From: Streptomyces klenkii
GTDB lineage: Bacteria; Actinomycetota; Actinomycetes; Streptomycetales; Streptomycetaceae
NCBI RefSeq assembly: GCF_003626645.1
Contig: NZ_RBAM01000004.1
Coordinates: 248,001-312,000 of the forward strand
Length of the DNA stretch: 64,000 bases
Direction of reading: 5' to 3'
Below the pieces are notes generated by a model, which was not told the DNA's origin, searched no databases, and saw only the letters and a program-made list of their open reading frames with translations. A program made the translations under genes and the position numbers. Positions 1-8,606 of the stretch are shown in pieces. Each line of letters begins with the position of its first letter. Position 1 is the stretch's first letter.

Positions 1-237
1 GGCGGGCTACGGTGTATCCCTGGTGCGCTGCCGGTTTGACCGAATGGCGTAGCCGCGCGTACCGTGACCAGGTCGAGTTGTCGATGGCTGCTGCCGCCTG
101 CCTCCGATGGGCAAAGATCGCGTCGAATCTGTGCGTGGTTATGAAGCGGTGCACTCGGGCGTTGCGAGCTTCTCGTGGGCGCACGGTGACAGCCAGGCGA
201 TGTCCCGCCACCACCGAATCATTTCTGGAGCCCCCGA
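1..237. other. Spacer upstream of rpmH (dnaA-rpmH intergenic side)
   Basis: No convincing gene is seen here. In Streptomyces rpmH is transcribed away from dnaA, so this stretch should be the right half of the dnaA-rpmH spacer and should hold the rpmH promoter. A TTGACC hexamer at 34-39 is a possible -35 element, but no clear -10 sits at a proper distance. The last bases before 238 contain a purine-rich CTGGAG that may serve as the ribosome binding site of rpmH. Confidence 0.5.
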
Positions 238-375
238 GTGAGCAAGCGCACCTTCCAGCCGAACAACCGCCGTCGCGCGAAGACCCACGGCTTCCGCCTG
301 CGCATGCGCACCCGTGCCGGCCGCGCGATTCTCGCGTCCCGCCGTGGCAAGGGTCGCGCCCGCCTGTCGGCCTGA
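238..375 (+). CDS. rpmH: 50S ribosomal protein L34
   Basis: This 45-residue, Arg/Lys-rich protein is L34 of the large ribosomal subunit. It starts at a GTG and begins [19 protein letters not shown], which is the family signature, and ends GRARLSA. It is too short for common ORF length cut-offs. It lies 28 bp before rnpA, the usual rpmH-rnpA pairing beside the origin. Length and sequence match the family closely. Confidence 0.97.
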   Translation: MSKRTFQPNNRRRAKTHGFRLRMRTRAGRAILASRRGKGRARLSA

Positions 376-403
376 GCAGCCTGACGACCAATAGGTCCAT
401 GCC

Positions 404-838
404 GTGCTGCCTACCGACAATCGTCTGAGGCGGCGCGAGGACTTTGCGACCGCGGTGCGCCGGGGACGCAGGGCAGGCCGCCCGCTCCTCGTCGTCCACC
501 TCCGTAGCGGTACAACGGACCCGCACACACCTGGGGAGAACGTTCCCCCGGTGCGTGCGGGTTTCGTCGTCAGCAAGGCCGTCGGCGTCGCCGTTGTCCG
601 CAATCTGGTGAAGCGCAGGCTTCGCCACCTGATGCGTGACCGGCTCGATCAGCTGCCCGCCGGTAGCCTGGTGGTGGTACGGGCCCTGCCCGGCTCGGGC
701 GAGGCGGACCACGATGAGCTGGCCCGTGATCTTGACACCGCACTGCAGCGGCTGTTGGGAGGGGCGCCGCGCCGTTCCGATTCCCCCAGGGAGACCCCCG
801 GGGACCTTGGCCGAAGCCAGGGAGGGAGCGCACGGTGA
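404..838 (+). CDS. rnpA: Ribonuclease P protein component
   Basis: RnpA is the protein subunit of RNase P and helps the catalytic RNA remove the 5' leader of tRNA precursors. The 144-residue product begins at a GTG with [14 protein letters not shown]. It carries the conserved RNA-binding segment [14 protein letters not shown] near residues 64-79, which is the RNR motif of the family. The C-terminal 25 residues are low-complexity and not conserved. Its stop overlaps the GTG start of yidD by 3 bases, so the two are probably translationally coupled. Confidence 0.96.
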   Translation: MLPTDNRLRRREDFATAVRRGRRAGRPLLVVHLRSGTTDPHTPGENVPPVRAGFVVSKAVGVAVVRNLVKRRLRHLMRDRLDQLPAGSLVVVRALPGSGEADHDELARDLDTALQRLLGGAPRRSDSPRETPGDLGRSQGGSAR

Positions 839-1152
839 AGTATCCGCTGCTGTGGTTGATCAAGCTCTATCAGTGGACCATCAGCCCGCTCCTGGGCCCG
901 GTCTGCAAGTACTACCCGTCGTGCTCGCACTACGGCTACACAGCCATTGACGTGCACGGTGCGGTCAAAGGAACGGCGCTGACGGCCTGGCGCGTCCTGC
1001 GCTGCAATCCGTGGTCGCTCGGTGGCGTCGACCACGTTCCTCCCCGGAAGCGTCCGGTCTGGCACCAGCGGCTGAGGAGCCGACTGGGTGGGCACCCCGC
1101 CTCGGGGCCTGCCGCACAGCCCGAGACTCAGCCCAACGCCCAAGGAGCCTGA
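835..1152 (+). CDS. yidD: Membrane protein insertion efficiency factor YidD
   Basis: YidD is a small membrane-associated protein that assists YidC-dependent insertion of membrane proteins. The 105-residue product shows the family hallmarks: an amphipathic start ([14 protein letters not shown]), the Cys-containing motif [12 protein letters not shown] near residue 24, and [14 protein letters not shown] near residue 56. The GTG start overlaps the end of rnpA and the gene ends 3 bp before yidC, so the rnpA-yidD-yidC order is conserved and compact. The C-terminal tail beyond residue 80 looks unstructured. Confidence 0.95.
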   Translation: MKYPLLWLIKLYQWTISPLLGPVCKYYPSCSHYGYTAIDVHGAVKGTALTAWRVLRCNPWSLGGVDHVPPRKRPVWHQRLRSRLGGHPASGPAAQPETQPNAQGA

Positions 1153-1155
1153 TTC

Positions 1156-2292
1156 GTGGACACGATCCTCGGTCCCCTCTATTACGCAGTTTCCTGGATC
1201 ATCGTCCAGTTTCATTCGCTGTACAGCCTTGTCTTCGACAAGAACAGCGGCTGGGCGTGGGGGCTGTCCATCGTCTCCCTCGTGGTCCTGATCCGCATCT
1301 GCCTGATCCCGCTCTTCGTGAAGCAGATCAAGGCGACGCGGAACATGCAGGCGCTCCAGCCGAAGATGAAGGCGATCCAGGAGCGCTACAAGAGCGACAA
1401 GCAGCGCCAATCCGAAGAGATGATGAAGCTCTACAAGGAGACGGGCACCAACCCTCTCTCGAGCTGTCTCCCGATCCTGGCCCAGTCGCCCTTCTTCATC
1501 TCGCTGTACCAGGTCCTGAACCACATCGCCCAGGGCAAGACCGTCGGCTTCATCGACAAGGAGCTGCTGGACAGCGCCCGCCAGGCGCACATCTTCGGCG
1601 CCCCGCTGTCGGTGAAGTTCCTCGACTCCGCCTCCAAGGTGGAGAGCCTCGGCGCCACGCTGACCGACGTCCGCGTCGTCACGATCATCATGATCGTCCT
1701 GATGTCGCTGTCGCAGTTCTACACCCAGCGCCAGCTGATGACGAAGAACGTCGACCTCTCGGTGAAGACGCCGTTCATGCAGCAGCAGAAGATGCTGATG
1801 TACGTCTTCCCCGTGATCTTCGCGGTCATCGGCATCAACGTCCCCGCGGGTGTGCTCCTGTACTGGCTGACCACCAACGTGTGGACCATGGGCCAGCAGA
1901 TGTTTGTCATCCGCCGCAACCCCACCCCGGGCAGCCTCGCCTTCAAGCAGCGCCAGGACCGCCTGCGGGCCAAGGGCAAGCTCAAGGAGGACCCGGCCGA
2001 GGTCGAGGCGCGCAAGGCCGTCGAGGCCGCCCGTGCCAAGCGTCAGCAGCCCAAGCGCCAGACCAAGGCCAAGCGCCAGGTCGCGGGCACGACCCCGGCC
2101 GCTTCCGACGCCGCCTCCACCGATTCCACCACCTCCGCCGCGGACGAGCAGAAGCCGTCGCTGGAGAAGAAGCAGGGTGAGTCCGGGACGGACGCCAAGG
2201 CCGCCGGCGGCGCCAAGGACGCCAAGGCGGGCGGCAAGCCCGGGCAGCGCAAGAGCGGCCCGCAGCGGCCCAAGCACCCCTCCAAGAAGTGA
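1156..2292 (+). CDS. yidC: Membrane protein insertase YidC
   Basis: This 378-residue Oxa1/YidC/Alb3 insertase integrates and folds inner-membrane proteins, alone or with SecYEG. It starts at GTG 1156 behind a good AAGGAG. There are about five hydrophobic segments, among them one near residue 36 ([17 protein letters not shown]), and the conserved stretch [17 protein letters not shown] near residue 97. The pore arginine expected in the first core segment is present in VVLIRI. The tail after residue 280 is rich in Lys and Ala, typical of actinobacterial YidC and consistent with ribosome contact. Confidence 0.96.
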   Translation: MDTILGPLYYAVSWIIVQFHSLYSLVFDKNSGWAWGLSIVSLVVLIRICLIPLFVKQIKATRNMQALQPKMKAIQERYKSDKQRQSEEMMKLYKETGTNPLSSCLPILAQSPFFISLYQVLNHIAQGKTVGFIDKELLDSARQAHIFGAPLSVKFLDSASKVESLGATLTDVRVVTIIMIVLMSLSQFYTQRQLMTKNVDLSVKTPFMQQQKMLMYVFPVIFAVIGINVPAGVLLYWLTTNVWTMGQQMFVIRRNPTPGSLAFKQRQDRLRAKGKLKEDPAEVEARKAVEAARAKRQQPKRQTKAKRQVAGTTPAASDAASTDSTTSAADEQKPSLEKKQGESGTDAKAAGGAKDAKAGGKPGQRKSGPQRPKHPSKK

Positions 2293-2306
2293 TGAAGGAG
2301 TCCACT

Positions 2307-2828
2307 GTGACGGACACGCAGCGCCAGACCAGCGGTGTCGCCGCTGAGGGCACCGACACCCTGTCCCGCCTCGAGCAGGAGGGCGAGATCGCGGCCGACT
2401 ACCTCGAGGGTCTGCTCGACATCGCCGACCTCGACGGCGACATCGACATGGACGTCGAGGCCGACCGCGCCGCGGTGTCGATCATCAGCGACTCGACCAG
2501 CCGTGACCTCCAGAAGCTCGTCGGCCGTGACGGCGAGGTGCTGGAGGCGCTCCAGGAGCTCACCCGGCTGGCCGTGAACCGGGAGACCGGCGACCGCAGC
2601 CGGCTCATGCTGGACATCGCCGGCTTCCGCGCCCGCAAGCGCGAGGAGCTGGCGAAGGTCGGCGCCCAGGCGGCTGCCGAGGCCCGCAGCACCGGCGGCC
2701 CGGTCAAGCTGGACCCGATGACGCCCTTCGAGCGCAAGGTCGTCCACGACGCCGTGGCCGCCGCGGGCCTGCGCAGCGAGTCCGAGGGCGAGGAGCCGCA
2801 GCGCTTCGTCGTCGTCCTCCCGGCCTGA
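2307..2828 (+). CDS. khpB: Jag/KhpB family single-stranded nucleic acid-binding protein
   Basis: The product has a KH-like domain (about residues 40-110) with the GxxG-type loop in LVGRDGEVLEALQ, followed by an R3H domain ending VHDAVAAAGLRSESEG. These are the hallmarks of Jag/KhpB RNA-binding proteins, which in Gram-positives act with KhpA in RNA regulation and cell-wall growth control. I chose GTG 2307 because AAGGAG lies 6 bases before it. GTG 2289 and ATG 2292 are also in frame but overlap the yidC stop. It is the last gene of the yidC operon and is followed by a hairpin. Confidence 0.9.
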   Translation: MTDTQRQTSGVAAEGTDTLSRLEQEGEIAADYLEGLLDIADLDGDIDMDVEADRAAVSIISDSTSRDLQKLVGRDGEVLEALQELTRLAVNRETGDRSRLMLDIAGFRARKREELAKVGAQAAAEARSTGGPVKLDPMTPFERKVVHDAVAAAGLRSESEGEEPQRFVVVLPA

Positions 2829-2892
2829 CCGTCCCGGGCGGATCCCCGCCCGGTTCCCCCCGGCTTTCCCGATCCCACTTCTAGGTGTGTCC

Positions 2893-2918
2893 GGCCCCGT
2901 CTGCTCGCAGGCGGGGCC
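2893..2918 (+). terminator. Hairpin terminator after khpB
   Basis: GGCCCCGTCTG and CAGGCGGGGCC form an 11-bp stem (one G-T pair) around a 4-base CTCG loop, between the end of khpB and the rsmG start. There is no U-tract, as is common for Streptomyces terminators. Confidence 0.7.
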
Positions 2919-2995
2919 GATCCTTGTCAGCCTGATATGCAGACTCTGAATCCCAGTGATGCTCAGAGAGACGTCGTACGGAAGGACGGTTTCCC

Positions 2996-3706
2996 GTGGA
3001 TGAGGCAGCGGAGCTCCCCCCGGCGCCCCCCGAGGCCCGGGAGGTTTTCGGTGACCGCCTGCCGGAAGCCGTTCGGTACGCCGAAGTGCTCGCGGACGCG
3101 GGCGTACGGCGTGGTCTCATCGGTCCCCGTGAGGTTCCGCGGCTGTGGGAGCGGCACCTGCTGAACTGCGCGGTGCTCTCCGAGGCCGTCCCGGACGGCG
3201 TCTCCGTGTGCGACGTGGGCTCCGGCGCCGGGCTGCCCGGCATCCCGCTGGCCCTGGTCCGGCCGGACCTCCAGATCACCCTCCTGGAGCCCCTGCTGCG
3301 CCGTACGACGTTCCTCCAGGAGGTCGTGGAGCTGCTGGGCCTGGATCACGTCACGGTCGTGCGCGGCCGCGCCGAGGAGATGCTCGGCAAGGTGCAGCCG
3401 GTGCACGTCGTCACCGCGCGGGCCGTGGCTCCGCTGGACCGGCTCGCGGGCTGGGGCGTGCCCCTGCTGCGGCCGTACGGCGAGATGCTCGCCCTCAAGG
3501 GCGACACCGCGGAGGAGGAGCTGAAGGGCGCTCGTGCGGCGCTCAGCAAGCTCGGCGTGGTCCGGACCTCGATCCTCCAGGTCGGCCAGGGCGTCGTGGA
3601 CCCGCCGTCCACGGTGGTCCGGGTCGAGGTGGGGGAGAGCCCGGGCGGTGTGCGCTTCGCCGCCAAGCGGGCCAAGGCCGCGGGACGCTCGCGCCGCCGT
3701 CGCTGA
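2996..3706 (+). CDS. rsmG: 16S rRNA (guanine(527)-N(7))-methyltransferase RsmG
   Basis: RsmG methylates G527 (E. coli numbering) of 16S rRNA using S-adenosylmethionine; loss gives low-level streptomycin resistance in several bacteria. The 236-residue product starts at GTG 2996 with GGAAGG upstream. It contains the SAM-binding motif VCDVGSGAGLPGIPLALVRP near residue 70 and the typical VVRGRAEEM and VVTARAVAPLDRL blocks. It sits between the yidC operon and parAB, its usual place near oriC. The basic tail is variable in the family. Confidence 0.96.
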   Translation: MDEAAELPPAPPEAREVFGDRLPEAVRYAEVLADAGVRRGLIGPREVPRLWERHLLNCAVLSEAVPDGVSVCDVGSGAGLPGIPLALVRPDLQITLLEPLLRRTTFLQEVVELLGLDHVTVVRGRAEEMLGKVQPVHVVTARAVAPLDRLAGWGVPLLRPYGEMLALKGDTAEEELKGARAALSKLGVVRTSILQVGQGVVDPPSTVVRVEVGESPGGVRFAAKRAKAAGRSRRRR

Positions 3707-4042
3707 GATCACCCTTCCGGGTCACCCCGGTGGAGCAGGGCAATGCTCCATACAACCTGCCAAACCTATCCATAGCGGAGTGTCGTCGCCGCGGCGCAGA
3801 GCGTGCGCTGCATCGTGTTTCACGTGAAACGACGCTCCTTGCTACAGGGAATCATCGACCGGGGCCGCGCGGCCGTGCCGCGCGGCCAGCGGACGGCCGA
3901 GCGCGCCGGTGGCACCGGCGACGCTGGTGTATCCACAGGAATGCTGGATTCATCCACAGGAGAACGGGCCTCGCTGGTTCACAACCCCGAAAGCATGGCA
4001 GGCTCTGTCCATTGCGAGCCTGATGTCGAGGAGAGTGAATCC
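3707..4042. other. rsmG-parA intergenic region with parS and two DnaA-box-like sequences
   Basis: This 336-bp stretch holds one perfect parS (3817-3830) and two DnaA-box-like nonamers, GTATCCACA at 3929-3937 and TCATCCACA at 3950-3958. It should also contain the parAB promoter or promoters. Reading through it is open in the parA frame from 3803, so parts could be coding if parA starts upstream, but no good ribosome binding site supports those starts. Confidence 0.55.
3817..3830. promoter_or_regulatory. parS: parS centromere site 1
   Basis: Perfect 14-bp palindrome GTTTCACGTGAAAC, the Streptomyces ParB-binding site. It is intergenic, upstream of parA. Confidence 0.95.
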
Positions 4043-5077
4043 TTGCGGTCCGACGCCAATATCGCGGGGCCGATGGCCGATCCGGTCCCCGGTCCCCGCC
4101 CCGCCGACTCCGCGCCGTCGGCTGATCCCGGGGTACTGCCCGTGGCTGATGCCGGGGTGCTGCCCGTGAATGAGCTCGTCGGCTCGGTTTCACGTGAAAC
4201 ACCGCCGCCGATGCCCCGGCCGGAGCAGACCCGGGTCATGGTGGTCGCCAACCAGAAGGGCGGCGTGGGCAAGACCACCACGACCGTGAACCTGGCGGCC
4301 TCACTGGCCCTGCACGGCAACCGTGTCCTGGTCATCGACCTCGACCCCCAGGGCAATGCCTCCACCGCGCTGGGCATCGACCACCACGCAGAGGTTCCGT
4401 CGATCTACGACGTCCTGGTGGACAGCAAGAAGCTCGCCGACGTGGTGCAGCCGGTCGTCGATGTGGAGGGCCTCTTCTGCGCGCCCGCCACGATCGACCT
4501 GGCGGGCGCCGAGATCGAGCTGGTCTCCCTCGTCGCCCGTGAGAGCCGGCTCGACCGTGCGATCAAGGCCTATGAGCAGCCGCTGGACTACATCCTCATC
4601 GACTGCCCGCCCTCGCTCGGCCTGCTGACGGTCAACGCCCTGGTCGCCGGCGCCGAGGTGCTGATCCCCATCCAGTGCGAGTACTACGCCCTGGAGGGCC
4701 TCGGCCAGCTGCTGCGCAATGTGGAGCTGGTGCGGGGGCACCTCAACCCCAAGCTCCACGTCTCGACGATCCTCCTGACGATGTACGACGGCCGGACCCG
4801 GCTGGCCTCCCAGGTGGCCGATGAGGTGCGCACCCACTTCGGCCATGAGGTGCTGCGGACCAGCATTCCCCGGTCCGTCCGCATCTCCGAGGCGCCCAGC
4901 TACGGGCAGACGGTCTTGACGTACGACCCGGGTTCCACTGGAGCGCTTTCCTACCTGGAGGCAGCCCGGGAGATCGCGCTGCGGGGCGTGGGCGTACGTT
5001 ACGACGGCAGTAGGGCTCACCTGGTGGGCCGTCAACAACAGCAAGACCAGCACAGCATGTCGGAGGGGCTGCAGTGA
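4043..5077 (+). CDS. parA: Chromosome-partitioning ATPase ParA
   Basis: ParA is a Walker-type ATPase that positions ParB-parS complexes; in Streptomyces it acts mainly when aerial hyphae divide into spores. The deviant Walker A box KGGVGKTT is present, with [12 protein letters not shown] and [18 protein letters not shown] as the Walker A' and B regions. The start is uncertain. I chose TTG 4043 because GAGGAG lies 9 bases before it, giving 344 residues; ATG 3995 and ATG 3803 are in frame but lack a clear ribosome binding site. The N-terminal extension of about 65 residues is low-complexity and includes a parS read as VSRET. The stop overlaps the parB start. Confidence 0.93.
   Translation: MRSDANIAGPMADPVPGPRPADSAPSADPGVLPVADAGVLPVNELVGSVSRETPPPMPRPEQTRVMVVANQKGGVGKTTTTVNLAASLALHGNRVLVIDLDPQGNASTALGIDHHAEVPSIYDVLVDSKKLADVVQPVVDVEGLFCAPATIDLAGAEIELVSLVARESRLDRAIKAYEQPLDYILIDCPPSLGLLTVNALVAGAEVLIPIQCEYYALEGLGQLLRNVELVRGHLNPKLHVSTILLTMYDGRTRLASQVADEVRTHFGHEVLRTSIPRSVRISEAPSYGQTVLTYDPGSTGALSYLEAAREIALRGVGVRYDGSRAHLVGRQQQQDQHSMSEGLQ
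4187..4200. promoter_or_regulatory. parS: parS centromere site 2, inside parA
   Basis: Perfect GTTTCACGTGAAAC lying within the parA coding region, in the frame that reads Val-Ser-Arg-Glu-Thr just before the conserved ATPase domain. Confidence 0.95.
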
Positions 5078-6147
5078 GCGATCGACGTAGAGGACTGGGC
5101 CGTGGGCTCGGTGCCCTGATTCCAGCGGCGCCGAAGGCATCGGAGAGCGCCGGCTCGGCCGTGGGGCCGGGCGCGACGTCCCCCGCCGCGGTGCCGGTTC
5201 TCACGCCGGAGCGGGGGGTGGCGACGGCCAAGGTGACCCCGCTGCCGGTGATGGACGTCGCCGTTTCACGTGAAACGGATGCGGAGGAGGCCCAGGGAAC
5301 GGGAGCGCAGTTCGCAGAGCTGCCGCTGGACGCCATCACGCCCAATCCGCGGCAGCCGAGGGAGGTCTTCGACGAGGACGCCCTTGCCGAGCTGGTCCAC
5401 TCCATCCGCGAGGTCGGGCTGCTCCAGCCGGTGGTCGTACGCCGGACCGCCCCGGAGCGCTATGAACTGATCATGGGTGAGCGCCGCTGGCGGGCCTGCC
5501 GGGAGGCCGGCCTGGACAGCATCCCGGCCATCATCCGCGCGACGGAGGACGACAAGCTCCTCCTCGACGCCCTCCTGGAGAACCTGCACCGGGCGCAGCT
5601 GAACCCGCTGGAAGAGGCTGCCGCCTACGACCAGCTGCTCAAGGACTTCAACTGCACCCATGACGAGCTGGCGGACCGGATCGGACGGTCGCGTCCCCAG
5701 GTCTCCAACACGCTGCGGCTGCTCAAGCTCTCCCCGGAGGTGCAGAGGAAGGTCGCGGCCGGCGTGCTCCTGGCCGGACACGCCCGTGCCCTGCTCTCGA
5801 TCGACGACACCGAGGAGCAGATCCGGCTCGCGGGGCGCATCGTGGCCGAGGGGCTGTCGGTGCGTTCCGTGGAAGAGATCGTGACCCTGCTGAAGCGGGA
5901 GACGAAGGGCTTGGTCAAGCCCAAGGGCCCCCGCGCGGGCACCCGGGTCTCCCCGGCGCTCACCGATCTGGCCACCCGGCTGTCGGACCGCTTCGAGACC
6001 CGGGTGAAGGTCGACCTGGGCCAGAAGAAGGGCAAGATCGTCGTCGAGTTCGCCTCGATGGAGGACCTGGAGCGCATCCTGGGCACGCTCGCCCCGGGCG
6101 AGGGCCGGGTCATGGAGCAGAAGCTCTCCGCCGACGACGAGGACTAG
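5074..6147 (+). CDS. parB: Chromosome-partitioning protein ParB
   Basis: ParB is a CTPase clamp that loads at parS and spreads to build the segregation complex. The 357-residue product starts at GTG 5074, overlapping the parA stop, behind CGGAGGGG. It shows [13 protein letters not shown] at the N-terminus (the ParA-contacting stretch). The CTP-binding boxes follow: NPRQPRE near residue 90 and GERRWRAC near residue 132. A helix-turn-helix lies near residues 175-220 ([17 protein letters not shown]), and a C-terminal dimerisation domain completes it. A parS inside the gene encodes VSRET in the linker after the N-terminus. Confidence 0.97.
   Translation: MSDRRRGLGRGLGALIPAAPKASESAGSAVGPGATSPAAVPVLTPERGVATAKVTPLPVMDVAVSRETDAEEAQGTGAQFAELPLDAITPNPRQPREVFDEDALAELVHSIREVGLLQPVVVRRTAPERYELIMGERRWRACREAGLDSIPAIIRATEDDKLLLDALLENLHRAQLNPLEEAAAYDQLLKDFNCTHDELADRIGRSRPQVSNTLRLLKLSPEVQRKVAAGVLLAGHARALLSIDDTEEQIRLAGRIVAEGLSVRSVEEIVTLLKRETKGLVKPKGPRAGTRVSPALTDLATRLSDRFETRVKVDLGQKKGKIVVEFASMEDLERILGTLAPGEGRVMEQKLSADDED
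5263..5276. promoter_or_regulatory. parS: parS centromere site 3, inside parB
   Basis: Perfect GTTTCACGTGAAAC in the variable N-terminal linker of parB, read in frame as Val-Ser-Arg-Glu-Thr. Confidence 0.95.
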
Positions 6148-6164
6148 GACGAGGGCTGAGCCCG

Positions 6165-6216
6165 AAGGCAAAGGGCGGGTGGTGTTTCACGTGAAACACC
6201 ACCCGCCCTTTGCCTT
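6165..6216 (+). terminator. 52-bp perfect palindrome after parB centred on parS
   Basis: Bases 6165-6190 and 6191-6216 are exact reverse complements, giving 26-bp arms with no spacer, and parS is the innermost 14 bp. In RNA this would form a strong hairpin 17 bp after the parB stop, so it probably terminates parAB transcription while also serving as a ParB site. Confidence 0.85.
6184..6197. promoter_or_regulatory. parS: parS centromere site 4
   Basis: Perfect GTTTCACGTGAAAC at the exact centre of the 52-bp palindrome that follows parB. Confidence 0.95.
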
Positions 6217-6304
6217 GCCGCGCTGTTCGCTCAACCCCTCCCCGGATACGATGCGTTGGGGTATGGCGCAACCACGTTGACACAGTTCGCGGAGGGGCGG
6301 GGCC

Positions 6305-6562
6305 ATGCGATGGGTGGGCCGGACCGGACTGGTGGCAACAGGCTTCGGCCTGGGAGCAGTCGGCGGATTCGTCGGCAGCCTTCTCTGGGAACGGAGCGTG
6401 CTGAGCGCCGCCCGGGGTATGGCACGCGACGGAAGTGAGGAATTGGCTCCATGGGGCGTCGGCTCGTACCGCTCACGCTGGACAATCTCCCGGACCTCCC
6501 CCAGCGCTGTCGCTCCTGCGTCTTCTGGGAACTCGACCCTGTCAGCGGCGAAGCCGCGCTGA
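6305..6562 (+). CDS. Possible small membrane protein overlapping the GNAT gene
   Basis: This 85-codon frame starts with an ATG behind GGAGGGGCGG and encodes one hydrophobic glycine-rich segment (LVATGFGLGAVGGFVGSLLW) in its first 30 residues. Third-base GC is fairly high in the first 45 codons and then falls where the frame overlaps the acetyltransferase gene by 112 bp. I do not recognise the protein. It could be a real small membrane protein, or a chance open frame ahead of the acetyltransferase. Confidence 0.3.
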   Translation: MRWVGRTGLVATGFGLGAVGGFVGSLLWERSVLSAARGMARDGSEELAPWGVGSYRSRWTISRTSPSAVAPASSGNSTLSAAKPR

Positions 6563-7068
6563 AGGCGGGCCGGCCCGAGCTGGAGAAGGAGGCCTGGATC
6601 TCCGGCGTCCTGCTGGAGTGGGGATCCTGCGGCCGTGTGGTGTACGTCGACGAGGTGCCGGTGGGCTTTGTGCTCTACGCACCGCCCGCCTATGTTCCCC
6701 GGTCGGCCACCTTTTCCACGAGCCCCGTCGCCGCGGACGCGGTTCAGCTGATCACGGCGTGGCTGTCACCCGGCTTCCAGGGGCAGGGCCTCGGCCGGGT
6801 CATGGTGCAGACCGCTGCCAAGGACGTCCTGCGGCGGGGGTTCAAGGCCATCGAGGCCTTCGCCGACGCGCGCTGGAAGGAGCCGGCCTGTGTGCTGCCG
6901 GCCGACCACCTCCTGGCCGTCGGCTTCAAGACCGTGCGACCGCATCCGCGGTATCCGCGGCTGAGGCTGGAGCTCAGGACGGCGCTCTCCTGGAAGGAGG
7001 ACGTCGAGCTTGCGCTGGACCGTCTGCTGGGGGCGGTCCAGAAGGAGCCCGCGTTGCGGCCGCTGTAG
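6451..7068 (+). CDS. GNAT family N-acetyltransferase
   Basis: This 205-residue protein has the GNAT acetyl-CoA binding pattern: LSPGFQGQGLGRVMVQ near residues 106-121 matches the Q/RxxGxG/A loop. The preceding strand (VPVGFVLYAPP) and following helix (AAKDVLRRGFKAIEAF) fit the fold. The substrate cannot be read from the sequence. Its place directly after parB is common in Streptomyces. It converges on trxA, and the two share a palindromic terminator that contains parS. Confidence 0.85.
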   Translation: MGRRLVPLTLDNLPDLPQRCRSCVFWELDPVSGEAALKAGRPELEKEAWISGVLLEWGSCGRVVYVDEVPVGFVLYAPPAYVPRSATFSTSPVAADAVQLITAWLSPGFQGQGLGRVMVQTAAKDVLRRGFKAIEAFADARWKEPACVLPADHLLAVGFKTVRPHPRYPRLRLELRTALSWKEDVELALDRLLGAVQKEPALRPL

Positions 7069-7089
7069 CGACTGCCTTCTGCACAAACG

Positions 7090-7137
7090 CCGGACGGCCG
7101 GGTGCGGTTTCACGTGAAACCGCACCCGGCCGTCCGG
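7090..7137. terminator. 48-bp perfect palindrome centred on parS between convergent genes
   Basis: Arms 7090-7113 and 7114-7137 are exact reverse complements with no spacer, and the inner 14 bp are parS. It lies between the 3' ends of the acetyltransferase (+) and trxA (-), so it can act as a terminator in both directions. Confidence 0.85.
7107..7120. promoter_or_regulatory. parS: parS centromere site 5
   Basis: Perfect GTTTCACGTGAAAC at the centre of the 48-bp palindrome between the convergent acetyltransferase and trxA genes. Confidence 0.95.
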
Positions 7138-7148
7138 GCGAGTGATGC

Positions 7149-7475
7149 TTACGCGTGGATGAAGGTGCTCAGCTCGCGCTCCAGAGCGGCCTTCGGCTTG
7201 GCACCGACGATCGTCTGGACGACCTCGCCACCCTTGTAGACGTTCAGGGTCGGAATCGACATCACGCCGTACTTCGCGGCGGTGCCGGGGTTCTGGTCGA
7301 TGTTGAGCTTGACGATCTCGATCTTGTCGCCGTACTCGGCCGCGATCGCCTCCAGGGAGGGGGCGATCTGACGGCACGGGCCGCACCAGTCGGCCCAGAA
7401 GTCCACCAGAACGGGCTTGTCGCTCTTGAGGACGTCCTCGTCGAAGGTCTTGTCGGTCACAGCCTTGAGAGCCAC
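7149..7475 (-). CDS. trxA: Thioredoxin TrxA
   Basis: Thioredoxin reduces protein disulfides in the cytoplasm and is itself reduced by TrxB, encoded just upstream. The 108-residue product has the active site [13 protein letters not shown] near residues 28-40, the cis-proline loop [11 protein letters not shown], and normal family length. I chose GTG 7475 because AAGGAGA lies about 5 bases upstream. The upstream reading frame is open but overlaps trxB and is not thioredoxin-like. It is the last gene of the trxB-trxA pair. Confidence 0.96.
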   Translation of the reverse strand: MALKAVTDKTFDEDVLKSDKPVLVDFWADWCGPCRQIAPSLEAIAAEYGDKIEIVKLNIDQNPGTAAKYGVMSIPTLNVYKGGEVVQTIVGAKPKAALERELSTFIHA

Positions 7476-7524
7476 GGAGGTCTCCTTAAATTCTTTGCGT
7501 GGGGAGGGTTGGCGGGGGGTGGGG

Positions 7525-8493
7525 TCAGGCGGTCTTCTCGGGCTCGCGGACGTGCTCGCTGTCCGAGAGGTGGGCGAGGAAGCGCTCGGCGTCCAGCGCC
7601 GCGGAGCAGCCCGTACCGGCGGCGGTGATCGCCTGGCGGTAGGTGTGGTCCACGACGTCACCGGCGGCGAAGACACCGGTCAGGTTGGTGCGGGTCGAGG
7701 GGGCGTCCACCTTGAGGTAGCCCTCGTCGTCCAGCTCCAGCTGGCCCTTGAAGAGCTCCGTGCGCGGGTCGTGGCCGATCGCGATGAACAGACCGGTCAC
7801 CGGCAGCTCGGAGGTCTCGCCGGTCTTGACGTTGCGCAGGGTCAGGCCCGACAGCTTGCCCTCCCCGTGGATCTCCGCGATCTCGCTGTCCCACACGAAG
7901 GAGATCTTCGGGTCGGCGAAGGCGCGCTCCTGCATGGCCTTGCTGGCGCGCAGGGTGTCACGGCGGTGGACGACGGTGACGGACTTGGCGAAGCGCGAGA
8001 GGAAGGTGGCCTCCTCCATCGCGGTGTCGCCACCACCGATGACGGCGATGTCCTGGTCCTTGAAGAAGAAGCCGTCGCAGGTGGCGCACCACGAGACACC
8101 GCGGCCCGACAGCTCGTCCTCGCGGGGCAGACCGAGCTTGCGGTGCTGCGAGCCGGTCGTGACGATCACGGCCTTGGCGCGGTGGACGGTGCCGGCGGAG
8201 TCCGTGACGGTCTTGATCTCCTCGCTGAGGTCGACCGCGACGACGTCGTCCGGGATCAGCTCGGCGCCGAAGCGCTCGGCCTGCGCGCGCATGTTGTCCA
8301 TGAGGTCCGGCCCCATGATCCCGTCACGGAAGCCGGGGAAGTTCTCGACATCGGTGGTGTTCATCAGGGCACCACCGGCGGTCACGGCGCCCTCGAAGAC
8401 CAGCGGCTTCAGCGAGGCGCGGGCGGTGTAGAGCGCGGCCGTGTAGCCCGCGGGCCCGGAGCCGATGATGATCACGTTGCGGACGTCGCTCAC
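7525..8493 (-). CDS. trxB: Thioredoxin reductase
   Basis: TrxB is the FAD/NADPH enzyme that reduces thioredoxin. The 322-residue product has the FAD-binding [16 protein letters not shown] at residues 12-27, the redox-active pair in [10 protein letters not shown] near residue 135, the NADPH motif [12 protein letters not shown] near residue 153, and the C-terminal FAD motif [17 protein letters not shown]. It starts at GTG 8493. It is followed 49 bp later by trxA, and a SigR-type promoter lies 60-86 bp upstream, which predicts induction by disulfide stress. Confidence 0.97.
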   Translation of the reverse strand: MSDVRNVIIIGSGPAGYTAALYTARASLKPLVFEGAVTAGGALMNTTDVENFPGFRDGIMGPDLMDNMRAQAERFGAELIPDDVVAVDLSEEIKTVTDSAGTVHRAKAVIVTTGSQHRKLGLPREDELSGRGVSWCATCDGFFFKDQDIAVIGGGDTAMEEATFLSRFAKSVTVVHRRDTLRASKAMQERAFADPKISFVWDSEIAEIHGEGKLSGLTLRNVKTGETSELPVTGLFIAIGHDPRTELFKGQLELDDEGYLKVDAPSTRTNLTGVFAAGDVVDHTYRQAITAAGTGCSAALDAERFLAHLSDSEHVREPEKTA

Positions 8494-8552
8494 GGGAGTC
8501 TTCCTTGTCTGCCGACTGCTGTCTCGGGTCCTTGAGGGGGTTCACCCCACCC

Positions 8553-8579
8553 AACGGATCCTACGGGTCGGGCATTCCC
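8553..8579 (-). promoter_or_regulatory. SigR-type promoter of trxB-trxA
   Basis: On the minus strand GGGAAT (complement of 8574-8579) is followed after exactly 18 bases by GTT (complement of 8553-8555). This matches the Streptomyces SigR consensus GGAAT-N18-GTT, known for trxBA in S. coelicolor, where SigR and its redox-sensing anti-sigma RsrA respond to thiol oxidation. Confidence 0.85.
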
Positions 8580-8606
8580 GTGGGCGCCTGCTGCGGCCGG
8601 TACGGC

